A stretch of DNA of 64,000 nt from Catellatospora vulcania (GCF_009720385.1 NZ_ML769309.1:62001-126000), one strand, 5' to 3'; shown: positions 1 through 8,613, numbered from the stretch's first letter. Numbers and translations are program-made. The notes: generated by a model from the sequence alone, not told the origin.

Positions 1-313
1 CGGCTGCAACAGCGTCTCCACCCTGCTCCGGATCATGCTGCCCGCGGTGAAGCCCGGCCTGATCACCGTCGGCCTGTTCGCGTTCCTGACCTCGTGGAGC
101 GAGTTCTTCGCCCCGCTGATCCTGCTGAACTCGACCGACCAGTTCACGACGACTCTCGCCGTGGTCAACATGCGCACCGCCAGCCACGGCTCCATCGACT
201 ACGCCGCGCTGGAGGCGGGGGTGGTCTTCATGGCCGTGCCCTGCCTCCTGCTGTTCGCCTTCATGCAGCGCAGCTACGTACGGGGGTTCACCTCCGGCGC
301 GCTGAAGGGCTGA
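1..313 (+). CDS. Sugar ABC transporter permease, MalG type (3' part only)
   Basis: This is the C-terminal end of an inner-membrane permease of a CUT1 (carbohydrate) ABC importer; the reading frame enters the window at base 2 and the 5' part is outside. About 100 residues are visible. They hold the segment just after the EAA loop (LRIMLPAVKPGL), two or three hydrophobic segments (TVGLFAFLTSWSEFF and VVFMAVPCLLLFAF), and the family's typical C-terminus (YVRGFTSGALKG). The same ending (MRGLTSGAVKG) is seen in the second permease of the uronate importer at 39686-40537, so the two are paralogues. It probably closes an operon that feeds sugar released by the secreted hydrolase that follows on the same strand. 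The sugar cannot be named. Confidence 0.9.
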   Translation, partial: GCNSVSTLLRIMLPAVKPGLITVGLFAFLTSWSEFFAPLILLNSTDQFTTTLAVVNMRTASHGSIDYAALEAGVVFMAVPCLLLFAFMQRSYVRGFTSGALKG

Positions 314-328
314 ACAGCCCGTTTGACC

Positions 329-370
329 CCCGGCCGCGCCCGCACCGCCTACCCGGCGGGCGCGGCCGGG
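329..370. terminator. Strong GC hairpin between permease and hydrolase
   Basis: A perfect 15-bp stem (329-343 pairing with 356-370) closes a 12-base loop. There is no clear T-run after it, as is common for actinobacterial terminators. It lies between the permease stop and the ribosome site of the hydrolase, so it may end the transporter transcript or act as a processing/attenuation hairpin that lets only part of the transcription reach the hydrolase. Confidence 0.65.
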
Positions 371-428
371 TTCACCAGACCTCTCACCGCGTTCCTTCCC
401 ACCGTCCCCCTTTGTGGAGGTGAACACC

Positions 429-3400
429 ATGCCACTGCTTTCGCGCTCCCGGCGCAGAAGCCTGGCACTCGGCCTGTCCGCAGTACTGGCCACCGGAGTG
501 ATCGCCGTACAGGCGTCCAATCCGGCGATGGCGGCGCAGACCATCGGCTTCCCCACGTTCAGCGGCCCGGCGATCCCCGCCCCACCGGTCGCCTACACCA
601 GCGGCAACATGATGCAGTCCATCTACAACGCGGAGTCGGCCGGCACCGACTTCTGGATGGACCGGCTGCTGGCCCGTCCCGGCAACGACCCGGCCGGCAC
701 CTGGCTGATGACCCGCGGCCGCGCGTTCTACCTCAAGACGCACACCCCGGGCACGCTCGGCTTCGCCGGGCAGGCCGCCTACTGGGAGAGCATCAACAAC
801 AGCAACGCGTACACCGTCGCGGTCACCCCCGGCACGTTCACCGAGCAGGTGAACTCGCGCTGGCAGGCGCCCAGCCACTGGAAGAGCGTGCACACCAGCG
901 GCTCGATCACCATCAACCAGACCAAGTTCATCACCGACAACAACGTCGCCGTGACGAACCTGTCCATCACCAACGGCGGCAGCAGCTCCACCACGCTGCA
1001 GCTGCGGGCGACCTCGCCGTTCGCCACCTCCGGCAGCGGCAGCGAGCTGACCGGCCAGGTCAACGCCTACAACAATCTGACCACGCTGTACCCCCGCATC
1101 ACCGGTGACGGCTTCACCGTCTCCAGCGGCGGGCTCAACCGCTCGGTGACCATCGCCGCGGGCGCGACCGTGACCGCCAAGGTGGTCATGGGCTTCGTCA
1201 CCAACGAGATCCCGGCGTCGCTGACGGAGTACAACGCCTACGCGGGCTACAGCAACGCGACCGCGTTCGCGACCCACGTGCGGGCGTACAACCTGTGGTG
1301 GGCGCAGAACCTGCCCTACATCGACGTCGCCGAGCCGGCGATCAAGAAGAACATCTACTACCGCTGGTGGCTGATGCGCTTCAACAACCTCGACGCCGAC
1401 ATCCCGGGGCAGACCTTCCAGTTCCCGACGTCGACCGAGGGTGTGCTGGGCTACAACAACGCGATCGTGCTGACCCAGCCGATGCACATCGACGACCTGA
1501 AGTACCTGCGCAACCCGATCTACGCGATGGGCAACGTGCTGTCGACCGGGCAGGTCTCCAAGGGCGGCCGCTTCCTGGACAACCCGGGTGACCCGGAGAA
1601 CTGGTCCAACAGCTACACCCAGTACATCGCCGAGGCGGCGTGGAAGGCCTACCAGATCTACGGCGGCCAGCCGGCGATCGCGGGCAACATCGCCAAGTAC
1701 GCCGAGGGCGACGTCAAGGGCCAGCTGTCCTTCTACGACACCAACAACAACGGGCTCATCGAGTACGACTGGGGCGCGCTGACCGGCAACGACGCCGACG
1801 CGGTGTCGTTCCACTACCGCTCGGGCCGGATGGACCGCGCCGAGTCGGCCTACCAGTACTCGGGCGCGCTCGCGGCGGCGCAGGCGTACGACGCGATCGG
1901 CAACACGGCCAAGGCCGCCGAGATGCGCACCTTGGCGACCCGGATCCAGAACGCGCTCACCAGCGTGCTGTGGAACTCCAGCCGCCAGCTGTTCGAGCAC
2001 CGCTACCCCGACGGGACCTTCAACCCCTGGAAGGAGATCAACAACTACTACCCGTTCGCGGTCGGCGCGATCCCGAACACCGACACGTACAAGCAGGCGC
2101 TGCGCCTGTACGACAGCCCGGCGCAGTACCCGATCTTCCCGTTCTACACGGCCAACCAGGTGGACAAGGCGGCCGCGGCAGCCCAGGGCCAGCCCGGCTC
2201 GAACAACTTCTCCACCATCAACTCCACCGTGCAGTTCCGGCTGTACTCCTCGGTGCTGCGCAACTACCCGAACGCGTGGATGAACGCCCAGGACTACAAG
2301 AAGCTGCTGTACTGGAACGCCTGGGCGCAGTACCCCAACGGCAACACCCAGTACCCGGACGCCAACGAGTTCTGGGCCGACTGGAACGGCAGCTCGATCA
2401 CGTACCGCTCCTGGATCCACCACAACATCCTCGGGTCCAGCAACTGGACCGTGATCGAGGACGTGGCCGGGCTGCGCCCGCGCAATGACGCCAAGGTGGA
2501 GCTGTCGCCGATCAACATCGGCTGGACCCACTTCGCGATCAACAACCTGCGCTACCGCAACGCCGACCTGTCGATCGTCTGGGACGACCCGGCCGACGGC
2601 GTGACCCGCTACCCGGGCATCCCGCAGGGCTACTCCATCTTCATCAACGGCAACCGCGTCGCCACGGTCAACAGCCTGGTCCCGTTCACCTGGGATCCGG
2701 CCACGGGCGCGGTGACCACCAGCGGCACCGTCGCCTTCAACACCTCGGCGCCGAGCCTGCAGGCCCCGACGCAGGTCGTGCAGACCGACGCCCGGCTGAC
2801 CGACATCATGGCCAAGGCCGGCGTCGACCTGACCGCCAACCTGACCAACCTGGTCACCGGCTCGACCGTGTCGGCGTCGTACAGCGGCTCCGGTGCGGGC
2901 ACCGGCGGCGCGGTCGACGGCTTCCCGATCAACGAGCCCTTCTGGGGCGCGGGCGGCTCGCCGAACGCGCAGGACTGGTACGAGGTCAACTTCGGCACCG
3001 CCCGGACGCTGAACGAGGTGCGGCTCTACTTCAAGGACAGCCGTCCCGCGTCGGCCACCTACCGCGCGCCGTCGTCGTACCAGATCCAGTACCTCAACGG
3101 CTCCACCTGGACGAACGTCGCCAGCCAGGTCAAGACCCCGGCCGCGCCACGGGCCAACTACAACCTGGTCACCTTCCCGGCGGTCAGCGCGCAGCGGGTA
3201 CGCGTGCTGGCGACCAACGCCTCCGGGGCGAAGACCGGCCTCACCGAGATCAAGATCTTCAATCGGGGCGGCGTCCAGCCGCCGGACCCGCCGGTGTCGA
3301 CCAACCTCGCCCTGTCGGGCACGCCGGTCTGCTCCTACACGTCCACGTGGGAGGCCTGCGCGGCGATCAACAACGGTGACGAGCCGACCAGCTCCAACTA

Positions 3401-3734
3401 CGGCGGCACCAACCAGGGCAACCGCTGGGGCACCTGGCCGGAGACGGGCACCCAGTGGGCCGAGGTCCAGTGGTCCTCAGCCCAGTCGGTGAAGCAGGCG
3501 CAGGTCTACTTCTTCGACGACGAGGGCGGCATCGACATGCCCTCCACCTGGAAACTCCAGTACTGGAACGGCAGCGCCTACGTCGACGTCCCCGGCGCGA
3601 GCGCGTACACCCTCACCAAGAACGCCTACAACACGGTGAACTTCACCTCGGTCAGCACCACTCGACTGCGCGTGTCCCTCACCGCGACCGGCACGGCCTC
3701 CCTCGGCCTCCTGGAGGTCAAAGCCTTCGCCTGA
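429..3734 (+). CDS. Secreted (alpha/alpha)6-barrel-like glycoside hydrolase with two F5/8-type C domains
   Basis: The product is 1101 residues. The ATG at 429 is chosen over the upstream GTG at 414 because GGAGGTG (416-422) sits six bases before it. Residues 1-36 form a signal peptide (RSRRR, hydrophobic run, then AMA-AQ). The region to about residue 270 looks like a beta-sandwich; about 290-690 is helix-rich with Trp/Tyr/Asn-rich loops (IYYRWWLMRFNN, EVEF-like acidic turns, WADWNGSSITYRSWIHHN) typical of MGH1/GH63-like (alpha/alpha)6 catalytic domains. Two discoidin-type carbohydrate-binding domains follow (about 810-960 and 965-1100), each ending in an LxEIK/LLEVKAF strand. I cannot assign a GH family or substrate with certainty. 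Its place just behind a sugar importer suggests extracellular release of sugars for uptake. Confidence 0.8.
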   Translation: MPLLSRSRRRSLALGLSAVLATGVIAVQASNPAMAAQTIGFPTFSGPAIPAPPVAYTSGNMMQSIYNAESAGTDFWMDRLLARPGNDPAGTWLMTRGRAFYLKTHTPGTLGFAGQAAYWESINNSNAYTVAVTPGTFTEQVNSRWQAPSHWKSVHTSGSITINQTKFITDNNVAVTNLSITNGGSSSTTLQLRATSPFATSGSGSELTGQVNAYNNLTTLYPRITGDGFTVSSGGLNRSVTIAAGATVTAKVVMGFVTNEIPASLTEYNAYAGYSNATAFATHVRAYNLWWAQNLPYIDVAEPAIKKNIYYRWWLMRFNNLDADIPGQTFQFPTSTEGVLGYNNAIVLTQPMHIDDLKYLRNPIYAMGNVLSTGQVSKGGRFLDNPGDPENWSNSYTQYIAEAAWKAYQIYGGQPAIAGNIAKYAEGDVKGQLSFYDTNNNGLIEYDWGALTGNDADAVSFHYRSGRMDRAESAYQYSGALAAAQAYDAIGNTAKAAEMRTLATRIQNALTSVLWNSSRQLFEHRYPDGTFNPWKEINNYYPFAVGAIPNTDTYKQALRLYDSPAQYPIFPFYTANQVDKAAAAAQGQPGSNNFSTINSTVQFRLYSSVLRNYPNAWMNAQDYKKLLYWNAWAQYPNGNTQYPDANEFWADWNGSSITYRSWIHHNILGSSNWTVIEDVAGLRPRNDAKVELSPINIGWTHFAINNLRYRNADLSIVWDDPADGVTRYPGIPQGYSIFINGNRVATVNSLVPFTWDPATGAVTTSGTVAFNTSAPSLQAPTQVVQTDARLTDIMAKAGVDLTANLTNLVTGSTVSASYSGSGAGTGGAVDGFPINEPFWGAGGSPNAQDWYEVNFGTARTLNEVRLYFKDSRPASATYRAPSSYQIQYLNGSTWTNVASQVKTPAAPRANYNLVTFPAVSAQRVRVLATNASGAKTGLTEIKIFNRGGVQPPDPPVSTNLALSGTPVCSYTSTWEACAAINNGDEPTSSNYGGTNQGNRWGTWPETGTQWAEVQWSSAQSVKQAQVYFFDDEGGIDMPSTWKLQYWNGSAYVDVPGASAYTLTKNAYNTVNFTSVSTTRLRVSLTATGTASLGLLEVKAFA

Positions 3735-3739
3735 CGAAG

Positions 3740-3783
3740 GAAGGGCACCTTCACATCGCCATAGGTAGCGGAAGGTGCCCTTC
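3740..3783. repeat. Palindromic terminator-like repeat, GAAGGGC family, copy 1
   Basis: The arms GAAGGGCACCTTC (3740-3752) and GAAGGTGCCCTTC (3771-3783) are perfectly complementary around an 18-base loop. The same arms occur at 62966-63011 in the opposite orientation, and both copies share ACATCGCCAT in the loop. A related element with a different stem lies at 48308-48354. All three sit immediately after stop codons, so they probably act as transcription terminators that have spread as a small repeat. Confidence 0.75.
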
Positions 3784-3802
3784 TTAACAGTCCCGGTAGA
3801 GA

Positions 3803-3865
3803 TGATCGCCGTCTGCGGTCGGAAACTGTGGTTCGACCGCACTTTCTGACCGCAGACGGCGATCA
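3803..3865. repeat. Small palindromic element, TGATCGC family, copy 1
   Basis: An 18-bp perfect stem (3803-3820 with 3848-3865) surrounds a 27-base loop that contains CTGTGGT and CACTTTCT. A second copy at 20861-20923 has the same stem and loop lengths and a similar loop, but many stem bases differ and are compensated on the other arm. It lies between convergent genes (hydrolase and serine hydrolase) and could end transcription in both directions. Confidence 0.8.
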
Positions 3866-3888
3866 CCACGTCCGAGCCCGCCGGGGGG

Positions 3889-5289
3889 TCAGCTGGTCGG
3901 GGTGGGAGCCGGGGGCGGTGCGGGCATGGTCGGCAGGGCGAGCCCGGCGTAGATCTGGTTGAGGACCGTCGGGAGGAGGGCGTTGGCGGTGGGGCGGCTG
4001 GCCGGGTCGACGGTCAGGTTGGTCCAGACCACGATCGTCACGTTGTTGTCCAGGTCGTGGCCCATGAACGAGTTGAAGCCCGGCATCTCGCCCCCGTGGT
4101 AGTACAGCGAGGCGTTCGGCGCCAAGCGCTGGTAGGTGATGCCGTACCCGTACTTCTGCCCGAGCTCGCCGCCGTCCGGCTTCTCGGCCTGGAGGCTGTC
4201 CAGCCACTGCTGCTGCATGCCGGCGTTCAGGACCTTCCCGGTGACCAGCGAGCGGATCCACGTGGCGAGGTTCTCCGCGGTGGAGATCGCCCCACCCGCG
4301 GCGGTGGCGTACGACGGGTTCTGGTTCGTGTAGTCGATCGGCTCCAGCGAGCCGGTGCGCATCGCCGCCTGCATGTCCGCCGGGTAGGGCGCGTCGATCA
4401 TCGCGTGCGCCGAGCCACCGTAGAGGTAGCCGTGCGAGCCGGGGTCCGGGATGGTGTTGTCCTCCGGTGCGGGCAGCAGGGTCCCGTCCAGCCCGAGCGG
4501 GCCGTACAGCCTGTCCTTGAACTGCTCGCCCAGCGGGCTCCCGCCCACCTTCTCCGCGACCAGTCCGAGCAGCGCGTAGTTGGTGTTGTCGTACTCGTAC
4601 TCCGCGCCGGGCGCGAAGTTCGGCGGGTGCTGGAACGCGATGTCGAGCACCTCCTGCGGCGTCCACACCTTCGCCGGGTCGGCGTCGAGGGTCGCCGAGA
4701 ACTCCGGGGCGTTCGTGTAGTTGTACAGCCCGCTGCGCATCTTCAGCAGCTGCTCCAGGGTGATGTTCGCGCCGTTCGGCACGTCGGGGACGTACGCCGA
4801 GATCGGGTCGCTGAGCTTGAGCCTGCCCTCCTGGGCCAGCAGCAGGATCAGCGCGCTGGTCATCGTCTTCGTGTTCGAGCCGATCCGGAAGTGGGTGCTC
4901 GTCGCCGGAGGCTTCTGCACGCCCCGCTGCATGGTCCCGGACACCACGGTGTACGACCCTTGCGGCGTGCAGACCAGCACCACGGCCCCGGGGACCAGCA
5001 TCGACTCGGCGGCGGCGTCGACGGCAGCCTGCAGCGACGCCTGATCGATCTGCTTCAACGCGGGTCCCCCTGGTGGCGGCGTGGCACCCGCGGCAGGCGG
5101 CGCGCAAGCCTGCGCGGCAGCGGGGGCGGCATGCGCCGCGCTGGGCGAAACGGCGGCGAACGACCAGCTCGCGAGGAGCACCACCGCGCCGGCGAGCCGT
5201 GTCCCGGACGCCGTGCCGAGGCGTCGACCGGGCCGGCGATGGTCGATTTCCGGTGTGCCATTCGCCTGAGAACGCCTCAACATCGCCAT
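3889..5289 (-). CDS. Exported serine beta-lactamase-fold hydrolase (D-alanyl-D-alanine carboxypeptidase-like)
   Basis: The product is 466 residues from the ATG at 5289, chosen because AGAGG lies six bases upstream and the reading frame before it has no secretion signal. A twin-basic, hydrophobic export signal lies at about 20-54, ending AHA-AP. The penicillin-binding/class C beta-lactamase motifs are present: SNTK at 138-141 with the nucleophilic Ser, a YDN-type second motif in YEYDNTNYALLG, and HGG near the C-terminus in place of KTG. This family hydrolyses peptides or esters at the cell surface, commonly as DD-carboxypeptidase, esterase or D-aminopeptidase. A second, non-exported member is at 11466-12509. 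A short Pro/Thr-rich tail ends the protein. Confidence 0.88.
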   Translation of the reverse strand: MAMLRRSQANGTPEIDHRRPGRRLGTASGTRLAGAVVLLASWSFAAVSPSAAHAAPAAAQACAPPAAGATPPPGGPALKQIDQASLQAAVDAAAESMLVPGAVVLVCTPQGSYTVVSGTMQRGVQKPPATSTHFRIGSNTKTMTSALILLLAQEGRLKLSDPISAYVPDVPNGANITLEQLLKMRSGLYNYTNAPEFSATLDADPAKVWTPQEVLDIAFQHPPNFAPGAEYEYDNTNYALLGLVAEKVGGSPLGEQFKDRLYGPLGLDGTLLPAPEDNTIPDPGSHGYLYGGSAHAMIDAPYPADMQAAMRTGSLEPIDYTNQNPSYATAAGGAISTAENLATWIRSLVTGKVLNAGMQQQWLDSLQAEKPDGGELGQKYGYGITYQRLAPNASLYYHGGEMPGFNSFMGHDLDNNVTIVVWTNLTVDPASRPTANALLPTVLNQIYAGLALPTMPAPPPAPTPTS

Positions 5290-5438
5290 CACGGCCTCTG
5301 TCGTGGAAGTCGGTGCCGCACCGCCCGTTGTGCCTGGCACGTCGGCGACACCCGAACCCACCCAGTTTAGTGCCGAGGCCGGGACGTACTGATCGTTTCG
5401 CCTGGTCAGGTGCTGGTTCCGGGGCGCCTGCGGTGTCG

Positions 5439-5645
5439 TCAGGCGGTGTCGTGGCGACGTGCGGCCTGCCGCTTGTGTTCCTGGCACAGGGCTGCGGTCG
5501 GTTGACCACAGTTGCCACACCAGGTGAGGGGTACGCCATCGGTGGGCGGTGTGCGCCCGTGCCGGCGGCGTGCCGACCAAGCCCCGACCAGGACACCGAG
5601 CGCCGCGCCCGCGATCGCTCCGGCGAGCGCCTCCAGTGCTGCCAC
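5439..5645 (-). CDS. Small membrane protein with a Cys-rich tail
   Basis: The product is 68 residues from the GTG at 5645, which has a very good ribosome site (GGAGGT six bases upstream); the longer frame to 5810 looks non-coding. Residues about 3-23 form one Ala/Gly-rich membrane segment (EALAGAIAGAALGVLVGAW), followed by an Arg-rich stop-transfer stretch and a small cytoplasmic domain with WCGNCGQ and a second Cys in ALCQEH, which could bind a metal ion. The function is unknown. It is divergent from the XRE regulator at 5860. Confidence 0.55.
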   Translation of the reverse strand: MAALEALAGAIAGAALGVLVGAWSARRRHGRTPPTDGVPLTWCGNCGQPTAALCQEHKRQAARRHDTA

Positions 5646-5791
5646 AGCGCGACCTCCGTTCGGGGTGGTGGTGCCGGGGCGGACGGGGGTGCGAGCCACG
5701 GGCGTCCCGGCGCCGGCTCCATGCGAAGTCCTGCTGAACGGGACGCGCATTCCGGCCCGCCTATCACGGTATTGAGGTTCACCGCTGCGGG

Positions 5792-5809
5792 TGGCACCAT
5801 TTGGCACCA
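5792..5809 (+). promoter_or_regulatory. Direct repeat TGGCACCA upstream of XRE gene
   Basis: Two copies of TGGCACCA (5792-5799 and 5802-5809) are spaced ten bases apart, that is about one helix turn, 51 bases before the XRE start. The spacing fits binding of a regulator on one DNA face, perhaps the XRE protein itself. No convincing -35/-10 pair could be assigned. Confidence 0.35.
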
Positions 5810-5859
5810 CGGACTCTAATCTGGAGTCGATCCCCCTCGCCTACCTCGTAGGACATGCG

Positions 5860-7065
5860 ATGAAGTCACCCGAACGTCCTTCACCAGAGCCGATCGGCGA
5901 CAAGATCAGACGCCTGCGCGAGATTCGCGGCTACTCGGTGCGCCAGGCCGCCGCGCTGGCGGGGATCTCCCACACCCAGTGGGGGCGCATCGAGAAAGGG
6001 CAACGCAGCGCGGACAACAGGTTCCAGCTGGCGGACATCGCACAAGCGCTGAAGGTCTCGCTGTCCGACCTGACCGGCGCGGCGGGCCTGGTGGCGGGGG
6101 ACTACGCGCACACGCGCACCGCAGTCGCGCAGACGATGCAGGCCGTCATCGAGGCGGACCTCGAAGATCCGCCCTTGGCCGAGCCGATCCCGATGGACCT
6201 GCTGACCCAACGCCTCGAACTCGTGCAGAGTCTGCGCTTCAAGTGTGATTACACGGGTGCCTCGACCGTCCTGCCGGAATTGTTGAAGGGTCTGCACGCG
6301 GCGGCGTTCGGCCAGGACCGCGTGCGGGCGCTGCGGGGCCTGGTCCTGGCGCAGGAGACGGCATCCTTCGTGGTGCGCTACCTCGGCGACCCGGCCAGCG
6401 CGGTCATGATCGCTGACCGGAGCAGGCAGGCTGCGGCAGCATCAGGTGATCCGGTGATCATGGGCCTGTCCGCCTGGACCCAGGCGCACGCCGCGGCGGG
6501 ATGCGGCCTGTATTCGCGTGCGCAGCGCATCGCCGACCGGGCGGTGGCAGACCTCGAGCGCGCCGTCGGGCTGCCGGACGCACGAGAGATGCTCGGCCAG
6601 CTGTTGATGGTGGCCGCCTTCACCCGGTACGCGCAGGGCGATGTCAGCGGGGCCGCGAGCGCCGTCGCCGAGGCGGAGAGGCTCGCCGAGCTGACCGGGC
6701 AGAGCGCGGCTCTGGGATTGAACTTCGGTCCGACGAACATCAGGTTCTGGCAGGTCAACATGGATGCCGACGGTGCGGATCCGGGACGTGCCGTGGAGAT
6801 CGCGCGCGGGGTCGACCCGAACGACGTGCCGGTCGTGTCCCGGCAGGCGGGGTTCCACATCGACGTCGCCCGCGCGCTGGCCAACATCGGCCAGGACCAG
6901 GCCGCGATCCGCCAGTTCCTGATGGCCGAGCGCATCGCCCCGCAGCGGGTGCGCATGTCCCCGATCGTGCAGGAGACCGCGCGGGGCATGCTGGAGCGGG
7001 CGCGTCGCGGCACCGGATGGGTGGAGCTGCGTGGTTTCTGCGAGCGGGTCGGTGTCGGCCTGTGA
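5860..7065 (+). CDS. XRE-family transcriptional regulator with TPR-like C-terminal region
   Basis: The product is 401 residues. The ATG at 5860 has a weak GTAGGA ribosome site. An XRE-type helix-turn-helix lies at about residues 12-70 (IRRLREIRGYSVRQAAALAGIS, WGRIEKGQR). The rest, about 100-400, is all helical and rich in Ala/Arg with A-x-x-x-G-D patterns, like the tetratricopeptide sensor regions of actinobacterial XRE regulators. The stop overlaps the GTG of the next gene (GTGA at 7062-7065), so the two proteins are translationally coupled and probably act together. The ligand or target is unknown. Confidence 0.85.
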   Translation: MKSPERPSPEPIGDKIRRLREIRGYSVRQAAALAGISHTQWGRIEKGQRSADNRFQLADIAQALKVSLSDLTGAAGLVAGDYAHTRTAVAQTMQAVIEADLEDPPLAEPIPMDLLTQRLELVQSLRFKCDYTGASTVLPELLKGLHAAAFGQDRVRALRGLVLAQETASFVVRYLGDPASAVMIADRSRQAAAASGDPVIMGLSAWTQAHAAAGCGLYSRAQRIADRAVADLERAVGLPDAREMLGQLLMVAAFTRYAQGDVSGAASAVAEAERLAELTGQSAALGLNFGPTNIRFWQVNMDADGADPGRAVEIARGVDPNDVPVVSRQAGFHIDVARALANIGQDQAAIRQFLMAERIAPQRVRMSPIVQETARGMLERARRGTGWVELRGFCERVGVGL

Positions 7066-7802
7066 CCGCACCGCAGGTCACCGTGGTGTACGCGAACGAG
7101 GAGCCACCCGCCGCCTGGCAGGCGTCAGTGTTCGTCGCAGGTCCGATGCCACGTGATCCGGAGTTGCCGTCGTGGCGTCCCGAGGCGTTGCGGCTGATCA
7201 CCGAGTGCTGGACGGTCGACGGCCTGCTGGTGGTGTTCGTGCCCGAACCGCGCGACCGCCACCGTCCGCCGGCGGGTTACGTGCACCAGCTGTGGGAGGA
7301 CCGGTGGATGTCGGTCGTCGACGCGATCCTGTTCTGGGTCCCGCGTGAGATGCCGGGCACGCCCGGACTGACCACCAACGTCGAGTTCGGCAGGTACGAG
7401 GGCAGCGGGCGGGTCGTGCTGGGCATGCCGCCGCACGCGCAGAGCGTTCGCTATCTGCGGCACTTCGCCGACCTGCACGAGGCCCCGGTGGCGGACACGC
7501 TGCCGCAGACGGTTTCCGCCACGCTCGGGCTGGTGGGCTGCGGGTCGTGGCGGGAGGCAGGCACGCGCGACGTACCGCTGATCGTGTGGCGTACCCGTGC
7601 GTTCCAGACCTGGTGGAGTGCCCTGTCGGCGCGTGGTGACCAGCTGTGCGGCGCGCGGGTGCGCTGGACCTCAGGTTCCGGCGCGGCGTCATGGGTGGTC
7701 GACGCGACGGTCGCTGATCCCGGCGGCGGGGTCGAGCTGCGCCGGGTGATGTGCCTCGACGGCTCAGGCGACACGGTGACGGCGGCCGTCCAGGCGTCGT
7801 GA
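7062..7802 (+). CDS. Nucleoside 2-deoxyribosyltransferase-like protein
   Basis: The product is 246 residues starting at a GTG that overlaps the XRE stop. The N-terminal 130 residues have the features of the nucleoside 2-deoxyribosyltransferase fold: a first strand ending VFVAGP (23-28), a helix rich in aromatics, VVDAILFWVP (85-93), and TNVEFG (105-110) whose Glu108 matches the position of the family's nucleophile. The C-terminal half (about 140-246) is a separate alpha/beta region that I do not recognise (LPQTVSATLGLVGCGSWREAG, VPLIVWRTRAFQTWW). The family transfers or hydrolyses deoxyribose from nucleosides. Coupling to a regulator with a sensor domain suggests a signalling or nucleotide-sensing role rather than salvage, which is inference. 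Confidence 0.7.
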   Translation: MTAPQVTVVYANEEPPAAWQASVFVAGPMPRDPELPSWRPEALRLITECWTVDGLLVVFVPEPRDRHRPPAGYVHQLWEDRWMSVVDAILFWVPREMPGTPGLTTNVEFGRYEGSGRVVLGMPPHAQSVRYLRHFADLHEAPVADTLPQTVSATLGLVGCGSWREAGTRDVPLIVWRTRAFQTWWSALSARGDQLCGARVRWTSGSGAASWVVDATVADPGGGVELRRVMCLDGSGDTVTAAVQAS

Positions 7803-7928
7803 TCGCTCGCGGGGTGTTGGACCCGCGCCCGGCGTCATCGACGTCCAGGGAATCGAAGCGGGACCTCGCCGCCGTCGCGTCCCGTCGCGCACCGGCGGTC
7901 GCTGCTAGCGTGTCCTCTGGCCGGACCA

Positions 7929-7960
7929 TGTCATACAGATGTAGCCTCAAAGGTATGACA
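7929..7960 (+). promoter_or_regulatory. Inverted repeat overlapping the antitoxin start (autoregulatory operator)
   Basis: TGTCATAC (7929-7936) and GTATGACA (7953-7960) form a perfect 8-bp inverted repeat with a 16-base spacer. The right arm contains the antitoxin start codon (7955). RHH antitoxins usually bind repeats of this kind to repress their own operon. Confidence 0.55.
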
Positions 7961-8194
7961 TCGCCAGGTCGCCGGGTCACGGTTTATCTGCCGGCGCACA
8001 TCGCCGACATCGTCGAGAGCCAGGGCAAGGGCAATCAGTCCCGATACCTCGCCGAAGCCGTGCAGACCCTGGAGCGCCGCCGGGCCACCCTCGCCATGTT
8101 GCGCGAGGCCGGTTACCTCGTCACGGCTGAGGGCGTGCAGCGGATGCGCGAGCGGGTGCAGGCTCTGGAGGCACGGCGAGCGAGCCGCGGGTGA
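7955..8194 (+). CDS. Ribbon-helix-helix antitoxin-like protein
   Basis: The product is 79 residues. The start is the ATG at 7955, which lies just behind AAAGG and inside the inverted repeat. Residues 5-35 match the RHH pattern: a basic strand RRVTVYLPAH, then two helices (IADIVESQG, NQSRYLAEAVQTLE). The remaining 45 residues are a charged, probably coiled-coil helix (ERRRATLAMLREAG, RMRERVQALEARRA) that would wrap the toxin. The gene overlaps the next by four bases (GTGA), the usual arrangement of a type II toxin-antitoxin pair, antitoxin first. Confidence 0.75.
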   Translation: MTSPGRRVTVYLPAHIADIVESQGKGNQSRYLAEAVQTLERRRATLAMLREAGYLVTAEGVQRMRERVQALEARRASRG

Positions 8195-8613
8195 CGGCCC
8201 CGGACGAGGCGATCGCGACCGATCCGCAGGTGCGCGTGGTGCTCGACCAGACCGCACTGATCGCGTACGCCCGGCTGACCGGGATGGGTGTCGCCGAGCT
8301 GATCGCCATGGTCGAGGAGGACGACGGCACCAGCCTGGTCGGCATCCCGGCGGGGCAGTTCCTGGCCGCGCACTGGCAGTTGGACCCTGACGAGCAGCAG
8401 CGGCTGATCGGCCTGGTGAGCCGGCCGGAGTCGGTGACGGTGGTGCTACCGCTGCTGGGGGGCGACGCCGTCGAAGCGGTGGAGATCGGCCACGGCATGG
8501 GGCACGCGGTGATCGAGGCCCGCCGCCGGGGTGCGCTGCTGGCCACGTATGACGGCGACGAAGCCCGCCGCCACCTGGCCGCCGACGGCGTACTGGACCT
8601 CATGGACAAGTAG
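8191..8613 (+). CDS. PIN-domain toxin-like protein (putative ribonuclease)
   Basis: The product is 140 residues starting at a GTG that overlaps the antitoxin stop. It has the PIN layout: a first strand ending in Asp19 (VRVVLDQTALIAYA), an acidic residue Glu36 in helix 2 (GVAELIAM), a central helix (GHAVIEARRRGALLAT) and C-terminal acids Asp121/Asp123 (TYDGDEARRH). PIN toxins such as VapC cut tRNA or rRNA when the antitoxin is degraded. The third canonical acid is not at its usual place, so activity should not be assumed. The distant similarity and the gene pairing support the call. Confidence 0.65.
   Translation: MTAPDEAIATDPQVRVVLDQTALIAYARLTGMGVAELIAMVEEDDGTSLVGIPAGQFLAAHWQLDPDEQQRLIGLVSRPESVTVVLPLLGGDAVEAVEIGHGMGHAVIEARRRGALLATYDGDEARRHLAADGVLDLMDK

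Noticed and set aside
384-2531. 715-codon open frame antisense to the glycoside hydrolase
   Set aside because: Composition is Val/Arg/Gly/Asp-rich shadow sequence of a high-GC gene, with no ribosome site or domain. The forward frame has signal peptide, domains and a ribosome site.
3863-5800. 645-codon leftward frame over the exported serine hydrolase
   Set aside because: It is a frame-shifted shadow of the serine-hydrolase gene on the same strand (Arg/Pro-rich); the 466-residue frame has the SxxK and HGG motifs.
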